Below are positions 1 through 12,846 of a stretch of 36,638 nucleotides of DNA, in pieces; position 1 is the first letter of the stretch, and every line of letters starts with the position of its first letter. The notes under the pieces are model-generated. The model was not told the origin of the DNA, made no database searches, and saw nothing but the letters and a program-made list of their open reading frames with translations. The position numbers were made by a program, and so were the translations under genes. The DNA is from Paenibacillus pabuli (GTDB lineage: Bacteria > Bacillota > Bacilli > Paenibacillales > Paenibacillaceae): contig NZ_JBDOIO010000002.1 of assembly GCF_039831995.1 (NCBI RefSeq), forward strand, positions 1 through 36,638, read 5' to 3'.

Positions 1-40
1 GATTAAAAGTCAGGTGCTCTACCAACTGAGCTAATGACTC
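1..40 (-). tRNA. tRNA-Lys(UUU), partial
   Basis: The 5' half of a tRNA on the minus strand: acceptor 5' strand, D arm and anticodon arm reading CTTTTAA, so the anticodon is UUU. The 3' half lies beyond the left edge. It is the last tRNA of the train that follows the rRNA genes, as far as the window shows. Confidence 0.9.
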
Positions 41-49
41 TTAATAAAA

Positions 50-124
50 TGGCTGGGGATATAGGATTTGAACCTATGCATGACGGAGTCAAAGTCCGTT
101 GCCTTACCGCTTGGCTAATCCCCA
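50..124 (-). tRNA. tRNA-Gln(UUG)
   Basis: A complete 75-nt cloverleaf on the minus strand starting TGGGGATTAGCC, with anticodon loop ACTTTGACT and an encoded CCA end. It sits 9 bases downstream of tRNA-His in the same transcript. Confidence 0.95.
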
Positions 125-133
125 ATAAAATCA

Positions 134-210
134 TGGGGCGATCGAGGGGAATTGAACCCCCGAATGCCGGATCCACAAACCGGTGCGTTAACCACTTCGC
201 CACGATCGCC
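134..210 (-). tRNA. tRNA-His(GUG)
   Basis: A 77-nt tRNA on the minus strand with anticodon GUG. The extra 5' G (position -1) faces a C discriminator, as expected for tRNA-His, and CCA is encoded. Confidence 0.95.
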
Positions 211-295
211 ATAATCTAACCTGAGAGTATCTCAGTATTCCCATCCTCATCTATAATATACATTCTACTATAAATTAAGATGTTAAAGTAATAAG

Positions 296-371
<76 letters not shown>

Positions 372-404
372 ACGGTGTAAAGTAAAGTGTGTGATTTATT
401 AAAA

Positions 405-482
405 TGGCGGAACCGACGGGATTCGAACCCGCGATCTCCTGCGTGACAGGCAGGCATGTTAGGCCAACTACACCACGGTTCC
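405..482 (-). tRNA. tRNA-Asp(GUC)
   Basis: A 78-nt tRNA on the minus strand with acceptor GGAACCG/CGGTTCC, anticodon loop CTGTCAC (anticodon GUC) and encoded CCA. Confidence 0.95.
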
Positions 483-509
483 AGATCACTTTCTGTAAAG
501 AAAGTATAA

Positions 510-583
<74 letters not shown>

Positions 584-600
584 TCGTTATAAAAGTTATA

Positions 601-676
601 TGGTGGAGGCTGAGGGGCTCGAACCCCCGACCCTCTGCTTGTAAGGCAGATGCTCTCCCAGCTGAGCTAAGCCTCC
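601..676 (-). tRNA. tRNA-Val(UAC)
   Basis: A 76-nt tRNA on the minus strand with acceptor GGAGGCT/AGCCTCC, anticodon UAC and encoded CCA. Confidence 0.95.
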
Positions 677-680
677 ATAT

Positions 681-698
681 CTATGACCCGTAGGGGAT
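681..698 (-). repeat. Duplicated 3' end of tRNA-Glu
   Basis: These 18 bases, ctatgacccgtaggggat, are an exact copy of 798-815, the 3' end of the tRNA-Glu gene plus three bases past it. The copy holds the acceptor 3' strand and part of the T arm only. The 99 bases between the copies carry no gene that I recognise. It is a decayed tRNA or an att-type scar. Confidence 0.8.
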
Positions 699-800
699 AC
701 TCTCACTTCGCTCGAAACTGCGTAGCAGTTGCTAACGATGATTATCCTCCGACGAACCTTTGGGATTCTCATCCCCTTGATGCTTTAAGAAGTAAAGCTA

Positions 801-872
801 TGACCCGTAGGGGATTCGAACCCCTGTTACCTCCGTGAAAGGGAGGTGTCTTAACCCCTTGACCAACGGGCC
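801..872 (-). tRNA. tRNA-Glu(UUC)
   Basis: A 72-nt tRNA on the minus strand with acceptor GGCCCGT/ACGGGTC, anticodon loop CTTTCAC (anticodon UUC) and discriminator A. CCA is not encoded; TAG follows. Confidence 0.95.
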
Positions 873-887
873 TTACTAAAAATCTTC

Positions 888-979
888 TGGCGGAGAGAGA
901 GGGATTCGAACCCTCGAGACGCTTGTGGCGCCTACACGATTTCCAATCGTGCTCCTTCGGCCAACTCGGACACCTCTCC
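888..979 (-). tRNA. tRNA-Ser(GGA)
   Basis: A 92-nt class II tRNA on the minus strand with a long variable arm, anticodon GGA in ATTGGAAAT, and encoded CCA. Confidence 0.95.
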
Positions 980-982
980 ATA

Positions 983-1058
983 TGGCTCCCCGAACAGGAC
1001 TCGAACCTGTGACAACTCGATTAACAGTCGAGTGCTCTACCAACTGAGCTATCAGGGA
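983..1058 (-). tRNA. tRNA-Asn(GUU)
   Basis: A 76-nt tRNA on the minus strand with acceptor TCCCTGA/TCGGGGA, anticodon GUU and encoded CCA. Only 3 bases separate it from tRNA-Ser. Confidence 0.95.
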
Positions 1059-1059
1059 A

Positions 1060-1135
1060 TGGTGGAGCCAAGCGGGATCGAACCGCTGACCTCCTGCTTG
1101 CAAGGCAGGCGCTCTCCCAGCTGAGCTATGGCCCC
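1060..1135 (-). tRNA. tRNA-Ala(UGC)
   Basis: A 76-nt tRNA on the minus strand starting GGGGCCATAGC, anticodon UGC and encoded CCA. It sits behind 5S rather than in the 16S-23S spacer. The 88 bases between it and tRNA-Ile hold nothing I recognise. Confidence 0.95.
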
Positions 1136-1223
1136 ATGTTTTTTTACTCCACAAAGTGAAGTCTAGCTTCGAGGTTAATTCCGATTACTTCCCCGGGACC
1201 CCGTGATCTTCATAAAACTTGTA

Positions 1224-1300
1224 TGGTGGGCCCTGGTGGACTCGAACCACCGACCTCACCCTTATCAGAGGTGCGCTCTAACCAACTGAGCTAAGGGCCC
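1224..1300 (-). tRNA. tRNA-Ile(GAU)
   Basis: A 77-nt tRNA on the minus strand with acceptor GGGCCCT, anticodon GAU and encoded CCA. It is the first tRNA after 5S rRNA in the direction of transcription. Confidence 0.95.
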
Positions 1301-1356
1301 GTATATATCCCTTTTTTCTCTACGAGGGGGGCAAAAAAAATACCCCAAAGGGAATC

Positions 1357-1473
1357 GCTTGGCAGCGTCCTACTCTCCCAGGACCCTTCGGTCCAAGTAC
1401 CATCGGCGCTAGAGGGCTTAACGGTCGTGTTCGGGATGGGTACGTGTGGAACCCCTCCGCTATCGCCACCAAA
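1357..1473 (-). rRNA. rrf: 5S ribosomal RNA
   Basis: About 117 bases on the minus strand, opening TTTGGTGGCGATAGC and closing GCTGCCAAGC, with the conserved internal CCGAAC loop. The ends pair as in other Bacillales 5S genes. Behind it (1478-1516) lie two short hairpins in the 23S-5S spacer, one of them a perfect 8-bp stem at 1497-1516, likely processing signals. Confidence 0.97.
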
Positions 1474-1557
1474 CGAGCATTTGTGGAACAAATGCGTTCA
1501 GAGATCATTCTCTGAAAACTAAATCCGAAACGAAATATGCGACTAGAACCTGCAATT

Positions 1558-6395
<4,838 letters not shown>

Positions 6396-6705
6396 GTATT
6401 GAAAAGAGCGATTAGCTCATTTTGAATCTGACGAGATTAAAAATCTCATTTGTGCTTTGAAATCATACAGTCAGATGACATGTACCGATTCCTCAGCGTC
6501 GATCTTACAAAGTAAGATCGTTACTCACTCGTTGTTCAGTTTTCAAAGATCAAACGTCATTCGCATCCGAGTGTTGTTCTCTTCAGCAACTTTTATATCT
6601 TACCACTTCCGAACCAATTTAGCAAGTACTTTTTTTAAGTTTCTTTCGAAGCTTTTCAGTTTGCTTACCGCACCGTGTTTCTCGTGTTTTCTTGGCCGGA
6701 ATTAG
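6396..6705 (-). other. rRNA operon leader with boxA-like element
   Basis: The transcribed leader ahead of 16S. On the minus strand, 6536-6551 reads TGATCTTTGAAAACTG, a boxA-like antitermination element. A 9-bp stem with a 3-base loop (6500-6520, CGATCTTAC / GTAAGATCG) and a short hairpin near 6434-6448 are likely part of the 16S processing stem. Confidence 0.65.
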
Positions 6706-6734
6706 AATATACCATGTTCAGATTTTTTATGCAA
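6706..6734 (-). promoter_or_regulatory. rRNA operon promoter (sigma-A type)
   Basis: On the minus strand the -35 box TTGCAT (6729-6734) and the -10 box TATATT (6706-6711) are 17 bases apart, and an A/T run lies just upstream as an UP-like element. The start site would be near 6699, giving a leader of about 300 bases to mature 16S. A 12-bp palindrome, atacgatcgtat at 6813-6824, lies farther upstream and may belong to a second promoter, which I could not resolve. Confidence 0.75.
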
Positions 6735-6858
6735 GTAATTTTTTTAAAAAATTTAGATCCATGCTTCTAACCTACTATTCCTTCTCTCCCTCTTCTACAC
6801 GCCCTCTATAATATACGATCGTATCTCACCGTACTCATCACGTTTATATGAGAATAAC

Positions 6859-6922
6859 AAAAGCCAGACAAGCCTCTCTCCTTCTCCAAGGAAGGTACAT
6901 TCGAGACTCGGTTCCGGCTTTT
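6859..6922 (-). terminator. Likely terminator of the rocD-rocF transcript
   Basis: Downstream of rocF on the minus strand, AAAAGCC (6916-6922) pairs with GGCTTTT (6859-6865) and the pairing continues imperfectly inward through a long arm. The T tail is short (GGCTTTTG), so this is a moderate call. Confidence 0.45.
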
Positions 6923-6991
6923 ATAAAACTCTTTCCTTCTATATAAGAACCATTTCAAAACCATGCGATATAACCACTCCATGTGAACTCA

Positions 6992-7978
6992 TTACAGTAT
7001 GCGTTTACCCAGCAGCGAAGCAATTAGTTCTACCCCCAGCCTCGCGGTGTGTCTATTATGATCAAACAACGGATTGACCTCCACAAGTTCCATAGAGGTG
7101 ATACGATTCGTGGAAGCCAGTAACTCTAGGGCAAAATGCGCTTCCCGGTAGTTCAACCCTCCCGGGACCGGCGTGCCCACCCCTGGTGCTTCACGAGGAT
7201 CAAGGCAATCCATGTCGAAGCTAAGATGGATCCCGTCAGTTCCTTTTCCAGCCACCGCCATCGCCTGTTCAATAACCCACTGGATTCCCATTCGGTCTAT
7301 ATCATGCATTGTGAAGCTTTTGATTCCATGTGCTCTAATCTGTTCTTTCTCATACTCATCCAGATCCCGCAAACCAACGTATACCAGATTGGAAGGATTA
7401 ATAAATGGACCGACTCCAGGGATATGGGATAAATTAAACGCCGAATGTCCGAGTGCAGCAGCCAGACTCATCCCATGCATGTTACCTGACAAGCTGCGCT
7501 CTTCGGTATTTAGATCAGCATGTGCATCGAACCAGATTACACCCAAGTTGGAATAGTGGGAAGTCAACCCCGCAAGAGTACCGATCGCCACACTATGGTC
7601 TCCCCCGAGAACAAGCGGGAATGCACCCCCTGCTACGGCACGTGATACTTCGCTACACACCCGCTCACTCACTTGACGTACTTCACGCAAATATTTACCA
7701 CGATTACGTTCAATCGGTTCATCAGCTATCAATGGACATTCCACACGTACTTCCTCGGTCAGAACTAACCCAAGTCTTGCTATCTCCCGTTTCAGCCCAG
7801 CTGTAATCAGTTCATCCGGACCTAACTCCGCACCCCCACGAGCACCCCCAAGACCAAAAGGAACTTTAATGACAGCCACCTGGCGTTGCTCTGTGGAACC
7901 CGGACTCGTTTCAATAGTAGCTTCCGGGTTGCCTGCAGCTCCCGTATTATGATTCCCCAAACAGATCAGCCCCTTCAC
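6992..7978 (-). CDS. rocF: Arginase
   Basis: Arginase hydrolyses L-arginine to L-ornithine and urea with a dinuclear manganese centre. The ureohydrolase motifs are intact: GGDHS (about residues 125-129), DAHAD (151-155) and SFDMDCLDP (253-261), followed by a GVGTP segment and ELVEVNP typical of arginase rather than agmatinase. The drawn start is GTG, giving 328 residues with about 33 poorly conserved N-terminal residues and no good SD. An in-frame GTG at 7877-7879 would give 295 residues, close to the usual family length of about 300, so the start is uncertain. The gene lies 66 bases behind rocD, which uses the ornithine produced. This is the terminal gene of the module and precedes the hairpin at 6859-6922. 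Confidence 0.93.
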   Translation of the reverse strand: MKGLICLGNHNTGAAGNPEATIETSPGSTEQRQVAVIKVPFGLGGARGGAELGPDELITAGLKREIARLGLVLTEEVRVECPLIADEPIERNRGKYLREVRQVSERVCSEVSRAVAGGAFPLVLGGDHSVAIGTLAGLTSHYSNLGVIWFDAHADLNTEERSLSGNMHGMSLAAALGHSAFNLSHIPGVGPFINPSNLVYVGLRDLDEYEKEQIRAHGIKSFTMHDIDRMGIQWVIEQAMAVAGKGTDGIHLSFDMDCLDPREAPGVGTPVPGGLNYREAHFALELLASTNRITSMELVEVNPLFDHNRHTARLGVELIASLLGKRIL

Positions 7979-8044
7979 AGCTAATTCTTAAAGAAATGAA
8001 AAATAATGAGAACCGTCTATACCACCTAACCAGACTTTCATTCT

Positions 8045-9238
8045 TCAATCCCTTAAAACCTGTTCAATCCTCTCTACGGCCCAATCGATTTCATCTTCCG
8101 TTATCGTAAGAGGTGGCGCAAACCGAATCGTTGTCTCATGCGTTTCCTTGCACAGTAACCCTGCTATCATTAGTCGTTCGCAATATGAGCGGGCAGGCAT
8201 ATGAAGTTCAACACCAATAAATAATCCTTTTCCTCGCACCTCTTTTACTGCTGTGCTCCTAATCCCTTTAAGACGGTTTATAAAATAATCCCCAAGACGC
8301 TCCGATCGCTCCGCCAGCCGTTCATCTTCCAATACTTGCAGCGCTGCAACCGCCACCGCACAAGCAAGTGGATTGCCACCAAATGTAGAACCATGGGAGC
8401 CCGGCTCGAATAAATCAAGAATCTCAGCATCCGCGGCCACAGCCGAGATCGGCATAATACCCCCGCCAAGTGCTTTACCCATAATCCAGAGATCAGGCAC
8501 TGCCCCTTCCCAATCAGAAGCAAACCGACGCCCTGTGCGTCCGAAACCCGTCTGGATCTCATCGGCCACCGTCAACACTTTCATTTTTTTGCATAGTTTA
8601 AAGGCTTGCGCAAGATATCCATCCGGCGGAATGATGATCCCCGCCTCACCTTGAATCGGCTCCACCAGAAACGCCGCAGTATTTGGATTAATTGCTTGCC
8701 TCAACGCGTCAATATCCCCATAAGGAATAATTCGAAACCCGGGTGTGAATGGACCAAAGTCTTTTTGGTACGCCGCCGAGGAAGAGAAAGACGTGACCGT
8801 TAACGTTCTTCCGTGAAAGTTACCGGCGCAGACAATAATTTCAGCTTGATTTTCAGGAACCCCTTTACATCGATAAGCCCATCTCCGCACAGCTTTAACC
8901 GCCGTTTCCACCGCTTCAGCACCCGTGTTCATAGCAAGAATCTTCGATTTGCCCGTAAATTGCGAGAGTTTTTGATAAAAAAGGGAGGCAGTACTGCTGT
9001 GAAATGCCCGCGATGTCAACGTAACCCGGTCAGCCTGATCCTTCAGTGCCTGAATAATCACAGGATGCCTGTGTCCATGATTCAACGCCGAATAGGCACT
9101 TAACATATCCATATAACGACAACCTTCAGGGTCTTGAACCCACACCCCCTCGGCTGTTTCAATGACAATCGGGAGCGGATGATAGTTAGGCGCAGCATAG
9201 CGTTCCGACCATTCCAACCATTTCTGAGAGTCCGTCAT
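8045..9238 (-). CDS. rocD: Ornithine aminotransferase
   Basis: A PLP enzyme that transfers the delta-amino group of ornithine to 2-oxoglutarate, giving glutamate semialdehyde and glutamate. The protein of 397 residues shows the class III aminotransferase pattern: an early [21 protein letters not shown] segment, the PLP region [12 protein letters not shown], and the PLP-lysine site in [13 protein letters not shown] chose the ATG at 9236-9238 because AGGAGGTG lies 11 bases ahead; a longer reading frame to 9271 would place the operator-like GTATAC motif inside the gene. Length fits Bacillus RocD (about 400). It is 137 bases behind the permease gene and shares an operator-like motif with the transporter genes, so it may also have its own promoter. 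Confidence 0.95.
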   Translation of the reverse strand: MTDSQKWLEWSERYAAPNYHPLPIVIETAEGVWVQDPEGCRYMDMLSAYSALNHGHRHPVIIQALKDQADRVTLTSRAFHSSTASLFYQKLSQFTGKSKILAMNTGAEAVETAVKAVRRWAYRCKGVPENQAEIIVCAGNFHGRTLTVTSFSSSAAYQKDFGPFTPGFRIIPYGDIDALRQAINPNTAAFLVEPIQGEAGIIIPPDGYLAQAFKLCKKMKVLTVADEIQTGFGRTGRRFASDWEGAVPDLWIMGKALGGGIMPISAVAADAEILDLFEPGSHGSTFGGNPLACAVAVAALQVLEDERLAERSERLGDYFINRLKGIRSTAVKEVRGKGLFIGVELHMPARSYCERLMIAGLLCKETHETTIRFAPPLTITEDEIDWAVERIEQVLRD

Positions 9239-9259
9239 TATCCCCAGCACCTCCTGCCG

Positions 9260-9277
9260 ATCTGTATACAAAATACA
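9260..9277. promoter_or_regulatory. GTATAC operator-like site upstream of rocD
   Basis: The 18 bases atctgtatacaaaataca match the site at 10907-10924 in 17 of 18 positions and contain the palindrome GTATAC. It is located about 20 bases upstream of the rocD start codon. Inference: binding site for the adjacent GntR/FCD regulator. Confidence 0.6.
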
Positions 9278-9375
9278 ATATCAATGTATGCTGCGCCTTC
9301 TCCATTTACGACCCCATCACAGCTATTTCCACAACAGCCCGGTAGTCCAGTATATCAATACATCATAAGCCTCGA

Positions 9376-10032
9376 TTAACGGGATATGGAAAGCCTCCGT
9401 TCTATCCAGGCAAGCAGATTAGCCAGCGTAAATGTGATCACAAAATAAATTGCAGCGGCAACAAGGAGCGGGGCAAGCGGTTGAAAAGTAACACCTTGAA
9501 CAGCTCTGGCCGTGTAGATAATTTCGGCAATACCAATCATGGAGACAAGGGAAGAATCCTTAATAATGATAATGAATTCATTACCGATTGCTGGCAGCAT
9601 ATTGCGGAACGCCTGAGGCAGTATAATGTAACGAAGCGTCATACCATGGGATAAACCCAGGGAACGGGCAGCTTCCGCTTGACCCTTATCGATCGCCTGA
9701 ATGCCGGCCCGGAACACTTCTGCCATATAAGCAGAACTATTAATGGTTAGCGCCACAACCCCGGACATAAACGCCGGCAAATTTACACCGATGACCGTCA
9801 GACCATAGTGAATGATGAGAATTTGCACCAGCATCGGTGTGCCCCGAATAAGTTCAATATAGGCTGATGCCACAAATTTGATCGGCCATACACGTGATAT
9901 ACGGAATAGCGCAATCAAAACTCCAAGGATGGTGCCAAGCAAAACACCAAAGAAAGACAATTCCAACGTCACCCACGCACTTCTTGCGTAATCCTGCCAA
10001 TGATCCGATAAAAAAGAAAAATCTAAATTCAC
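9376..10032 (-). CDS. Polar amino-acid ABC transporter permease
   Basis: An integral membrane permease of 218 residues of the HisM/GlnP/ArtQ family. It has about five hydrophobic segments, beginning with a helix near residues 22-45. The EAA loop that contacts the ATPase is clear in the second half: EAARSLGLSHGMTLRYIILP. The phrase IELIRGTPMLVQ near residues 60-71 is typical of the family. It starts 10 bases after the stop of the binding-protein gene, so the two are co-transcribed. No ATPase gene is present nearby. The link with rocD and rocF suggests arginine, ornithine, lysine or a related amino acid as substrate (inference). Confidence 0.93.
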   Translation of the reverse strand: MNLDFSFLSDHWQDYARSAWVTLELSFFGVLLGTILGVLIALFRISRVWPIKFVASAYIELIRGTPMLVQILIIHYGLTVIGVNLPAFMSGVVALTINSSAYMAEVFRAGIQAIDKGQAEAARSLGLSHGMTLRYIILPQAFRNMLPAIGNEFIIIIKDSSLVSMIGIAEIIYTARAVQGVTFQPLAPLLVAAAIYFVITFTLANLLAWIERRLSISR

Positions 10033-10042
10033 GGCATATCCC

Positions 10043-10864
10043 TCACTCCCCGACTAACTCATTGGCTTCAATGACGAAACGTTCGATGTCACCATTACTT
10101 TTGAGCTTTTGGAGTGTACCGTTAATCTGATCAATCAACTCCCGATTCCCTTTCTTTACAGCAATAGCCGATCCAGCTTCATCTTCAGATTGTTCAATCT
10201 TTACGTCCGACAAAGCAAGCCCCTGCTGATTCTTCACATATTGTTCCGCGACCGGCTTCTCCAGAATAAGAGCATCCACACGGCCCGTCTGCAATTCCAG
10301 AATCAACTCAGGGATTTTCGCGAGAGTTGTGAGTTTGGCACCTTGTACCCCTTGAGCAATTCCTTCTTGAATGGAGCTTTTCTGCACGCCAACCTGTTTG
10401 CCTGACAGATCCCCCAGCGAGCTTAACGTATCACCCTCACCCTCCCTGACAAGCACCGCCTGTTCTGCATAGTAATAGATGTCCGTAAAATCCACATTCT
10501 TTTTCCGCTCTTCGGTAGGGGTTAAGCCTGAGATCACAAAATCCACCTTTTCTGTGTCCAGTGCCATGAGGAGACCGTCAAAATCCATATCTTCAATCTT
10601 CAACTCTGCACCCATATCCGCTGCAATGGCTTTGGCAATCTCGATATCGAACCCGACTATCGTGTCTTTGCCATCAATGCTCTTGTGAAATTCATAGGGT
10701 GCGTAATCAGCGCTGGTACCGAGTACAATGACATCTTTCTCTGCTGCGTCTCCTTCAGCGGTTGAAACCGGAGCCGAACTGTTACCTACTGTCTGGTTCT
10801 GCCCACAAGCCGAAAAGATTACAGCTACCAACAACATCATCACTGGCATAAGAGCTCTTTTCAC
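10043..10864 (-). CDS. Amino-acid ABC transporter substrate-binding lipoprotein
   Basis: A family 3 solute-binding protein of 273 residues. The N-terminus has a positively charged start, a hydrophobic stretch and a lipobox FSAC, with the lipidated Cys at residue 20, then a Ser/Ala/Asp-rich linker. The body shows family features: GTSADYAPYEF, GFDIEIAKAIAADMG, and GLTPTEERKKNVDFTDIYY. The start is GTG, with AGGGG 8 bases ahead. It is the first gene of the transporter pair and likely captures a basic or polar amino acid outside the membrane. Its upstream region carries the GTATAC operator-like motif and is shared with the divergent GntR regulator. Confidence 0.93.
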   Translation of the reverse strand: MKRALMPVMMLLVAVIFSACGQNQTVGNSSAPVSTAEGDAAEKDVIVLGTSADYAPYEFHKSIDGKDTIVGFDIEIAKAIAADMGAELKIEDMDFDGLLMALDTEKVDFVISGLTPTEERKKNVDFTDIYYYAEQAVLVREGEGDTLSSLGDLSGKQVGVQKSSIQEGIAQGVQGAKLTTLAKIPELILELQTGRVDALILEKPVAEQYVKNQQGLALSDVKIEQSEDEAGSAIAVKKGNRELIDQINGTLQKLKSNGDIERFVIEANELVGE

Positions 10865-10906
10865 AGATCATACCCCTATTCTTTTTTTGGAATGAGACAC
10901 ATTCAA

Positions 10907-10924
10907 ATCTGTATACAATATACA
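10907..10924. promoter_or_regulatory. GTATAC operator-like site upstream of the transporter genes
   Basis: The 18 bases atctgtatacaatataca repeat the rocD-upstream site with one mismatch. They overlap a TATATT sequence on the minus strand that is the best -10 candidate for the transporter genes, though I see no convincing -35. A bound repressor here would block transcription. Confidence 0.6.
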
Positions 10925-11040
10925 TAGTGCGATATAAGGGATTTTATGTAAGATATAGTAACAAACAATTGGATTTTAGGCAACAGATTTCAACCATTTA
11001 TGGTCTTATATTCCATTAAGTATCAGTTATCTAACATTTA

Positions 11041-11117
11041 TATAACACCAAATAGGCATTTAAGTTAGCTTGCCCAACTTCCCCCTCGGTGTTAAGATGA
11101 TAAAAACTTATAACACC
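11041..11117. repeat. Repeated TATAACACC boxes upstream of the GntR gene
   Basis: The 9-mer tataacacc occurs at 11041-11049 and 11109-11117, and its inverse ggtgtta at 11089-11095. The last two form an imperfect dyad centred near 11103, ahead of the regulator gene. This could be an operator or promoter-proximal element of the regulator itself. Confidence 0.4.
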
Positions 11118-11188
11118 CGAACGGCGCACCACACTTGGGCCCAGCCCACACATCCTATCATTACTATATACAGAAGGGGGAATTCGGT

Positions 11189-11833
11189 ATGGAAGTACCT
11201 AAATACCGTTCCTTGAAAGATCACGTTTACGACTACATCGCCCAGAAGATTCAGGACGGAACGCTGCTCCCCAATCAGAAGATCAACGAAGCAGAAATAT
11301 GCAAAAAGCTGGACATCAGTCGCACTCCGACAAGAGAGGCACTCTTTCAGCTCGCATCAGACAATCTGCTGCAATATATTCCGCGTCGTGGATTTATCGT
11401 TGCTCCTTTTGATTCTGGCAAAAAGCTTGAATTCTCCCAGGCCATCGGGGTACTGGAGGCTCTTGCTGCCACACTTGCAGCAGACCATTTGAAAACATCC
11501 GACCTACTGGAAATGGAAGCCCTCGTTGCAAGAATGGATGAAGACATTACCCAGCTTGACCTTGCCGCCTACAGCAAAGACCAATACCATTTCCACAACT
11601 TGTACATCCAGCGATGCGGCAATGCAACCGTGATCGAAATGCTGAATACGTTGAAAAACAGCTTTATTCGGCAGTCGTATGTAAGTGACAACAAGTCGAA
11701 GTTATCCAGCGTTCTTCAGGAGGTCAATGAGGAACATCGCCAGATTCTAAACGCCTTTCGCACGAAAGACAAACCGCAATTGGAATCGCTACTCAAACAC
11801 CACTGGCGCATTATCGACAACGATATGCTGTAA
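11189..11833 (+). CDS. GntR-family transcriptional regulator (FCD type)
   Basis: A one-component DNA-binding regulator of 214 residues. The N-terminal winged helix-turn-helix spans about residues 8-70, with the family pattern INEAEICKKLDISRTPTREALFQLASDNLL followed by the wing PRRGFIV. The rest is an all-helical FCD-type ligand domain of the FadR subfamily; HFHNLYIQRCGN and the later EHRQIL supply the usual polar/His positions. I chose the ATG at 11189 because GGGGG lies 8 bases ahead; the frame stays open 18 codons farther upstream without a good SD. It is divergent from the amino-acid transporter genes and ends at a terminator. It probably represses or activates the transporter/rocDF module through the GTATAC sites (inference). 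Confidence 0.9.
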   Translation: MEVPKYRSLKDHVYDYIAQKIQDGTLLPNQKINEAEICKKLDISRTPTREALFQLASDNLLQYIPRRGFIVAPFDSGKKLEFSQAIGVLEALAATLAADHLKTSDLLEMEALVARMDEDITQLDLAAYSKDQYHFHNLYIQRCGNATVIEMLNTLKNSFIRQSYVSDNKSKLSSVLQEVNEEHRQILNAFRTKDKPQLESLLKHHWRIIDNDML

Positions 11834-11866
11834 TAGCCCTCTGGCCCAGCATTCAAAATGCATTGC

Positions 11867-11901
11867 AAAAAAGGCAACTCACCCTGTGGGTTGCCTTTTC
11901 C
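11867..11901. terminator. Bidirectional terminator between the GntR and methyltransferase genes
   Basis: AAGGCAAC and GTTGCCTT form a strong stem around a short loop, flanked by an A run on one side and TTTTCC on the other. It serves two convergent genes. Confidence 0.8.
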
Positions 11902-11955
11902 ATTCTCCACACCGATTACTTCCATAACACTTCTTAAGCTCACACTTCCATGCAT

Positions 11956-12681
11956 TCATGCTTTGTCAGGCGGCACCTTGGCATCAAAAACAGCGTATCC
12001 CAGCCTTTTACCGTACCTCGCAAGTAATTGATCGTTGGTTTCACTCATTCGTCGGACCTGTTCATCCTCGAACAGAGCCATGTCCAGTTCCCGGTGCGGA
12101 TCGTGATCCACACCCCATTTTCCCATGGAACGCGAATGCTCATGAACCAATACACGGGTAAATCCACTCATTCTGAGACGTCTCTTCCATTCTGTCATGG
12201 TGGCCAGTGTCCTCATTCCGTAAAACCGCTTCAACCGTCGGCTCATCAGTTCAGTCTTTCGCCCACACAAGATCATCTCTCGATCAATCAAACGTCCACC
12301 TGGCTTCAAAACCCGCTTATATTCGGAGATTGCAGTGCGCCAGCGGGTAAATATCGTAACCGACTCCACAAACACCACATCAAAACTATGGTCCGGAAAG
12401 GGTAACGCAGTGACATCTGCCTGAATAAAACGAATATCCAGACGTTCACGTCTTGCTCGTCTGACTGCTTTCTCCAGCATCTGACGGTGAAGATCAATTG
12501 CAGTCACCCGATACCCATTTCGCGCGAGATAACAAGCCGTCCTCCCTGTACCGCATCCTACCTCCAATACTTGCCCACGTTCCAGAAGAGACAAGGAATC
12601 AATTAGTTGTACTGTCGCCGTAAATCCACCAGGATGCGCACTTCCTTCACCGAGTTTAGCCAGTAAATCATGATAATCCAA
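11956..12681 (-). CDS. Class I SAM-dependent methyltransferase
   Basis: A soluble methyltransferase of about 241 residues. Motif I VLEVGCGTG binds S-adenosylmethionine, followed by the acidic end of strand 2 (VTAIDLH), the motif FIQADVTALPFPDHSFDVVF and the KRVLKPGGRLIDRE loop. This is the UbiE/Methyltransf_11 pattern; the substrate cannot be deduced. I chose a TTG start at 12679-12681, giving a protein beginning MDYHDLLAKLGEG, because a purine-rich run with AAGGGAG lies about 9 bases ahead. A longer frame to a GTG at 12777 lacks an SD. It is convergent with the GntR gene and divergent from the small Gly/Tyr-rich gene. Confidence 0.85.
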   Translation of the reverse strand: MDYHDLLAKLGEGSAHPGGFTATVQLIDSLSLLERGQVLEVGCGTGRTACYLARNGYRVTAIDLHRQMLEKAVRRARRERLDIRFIQADVTALPFPDHSFDVVFVESVTIFTRWRTAISEYKRVLKPGGRLIDREMILCGRKTELMSRRLKRFYGMRTLATMTEWKRRLRMSGFTRVLVHEHSRSMGKWGVDHDPHRELDMALFEDEQVRRMSETNDQLLARYGKRLGYAVFDAKVPPDKA

Positions 12682-12846
12682 TGGCTCCAGCTCCCTTCCC
12701 TCCCTCCAGTGTATGGAGCAATTGCAAAAGCGGCACATCCCTATGCATTTTCCGGGTACTCGTCCATACCAATCCACTCACTTTTTACTATGATATACAA
12801 ACCGTTGATTCCAAGCGGCAAACCGCAAAATTTGAGGGGGATATGC

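Noticed and set aside
12670..12846. N-terminal extension of the Gly/Tyr-rich gene
   Set aside because: The frame is open but has no SD, and it runs into the region opposite the methyltransferase start; the SD at 12834-12840 fixes the shorter protein.
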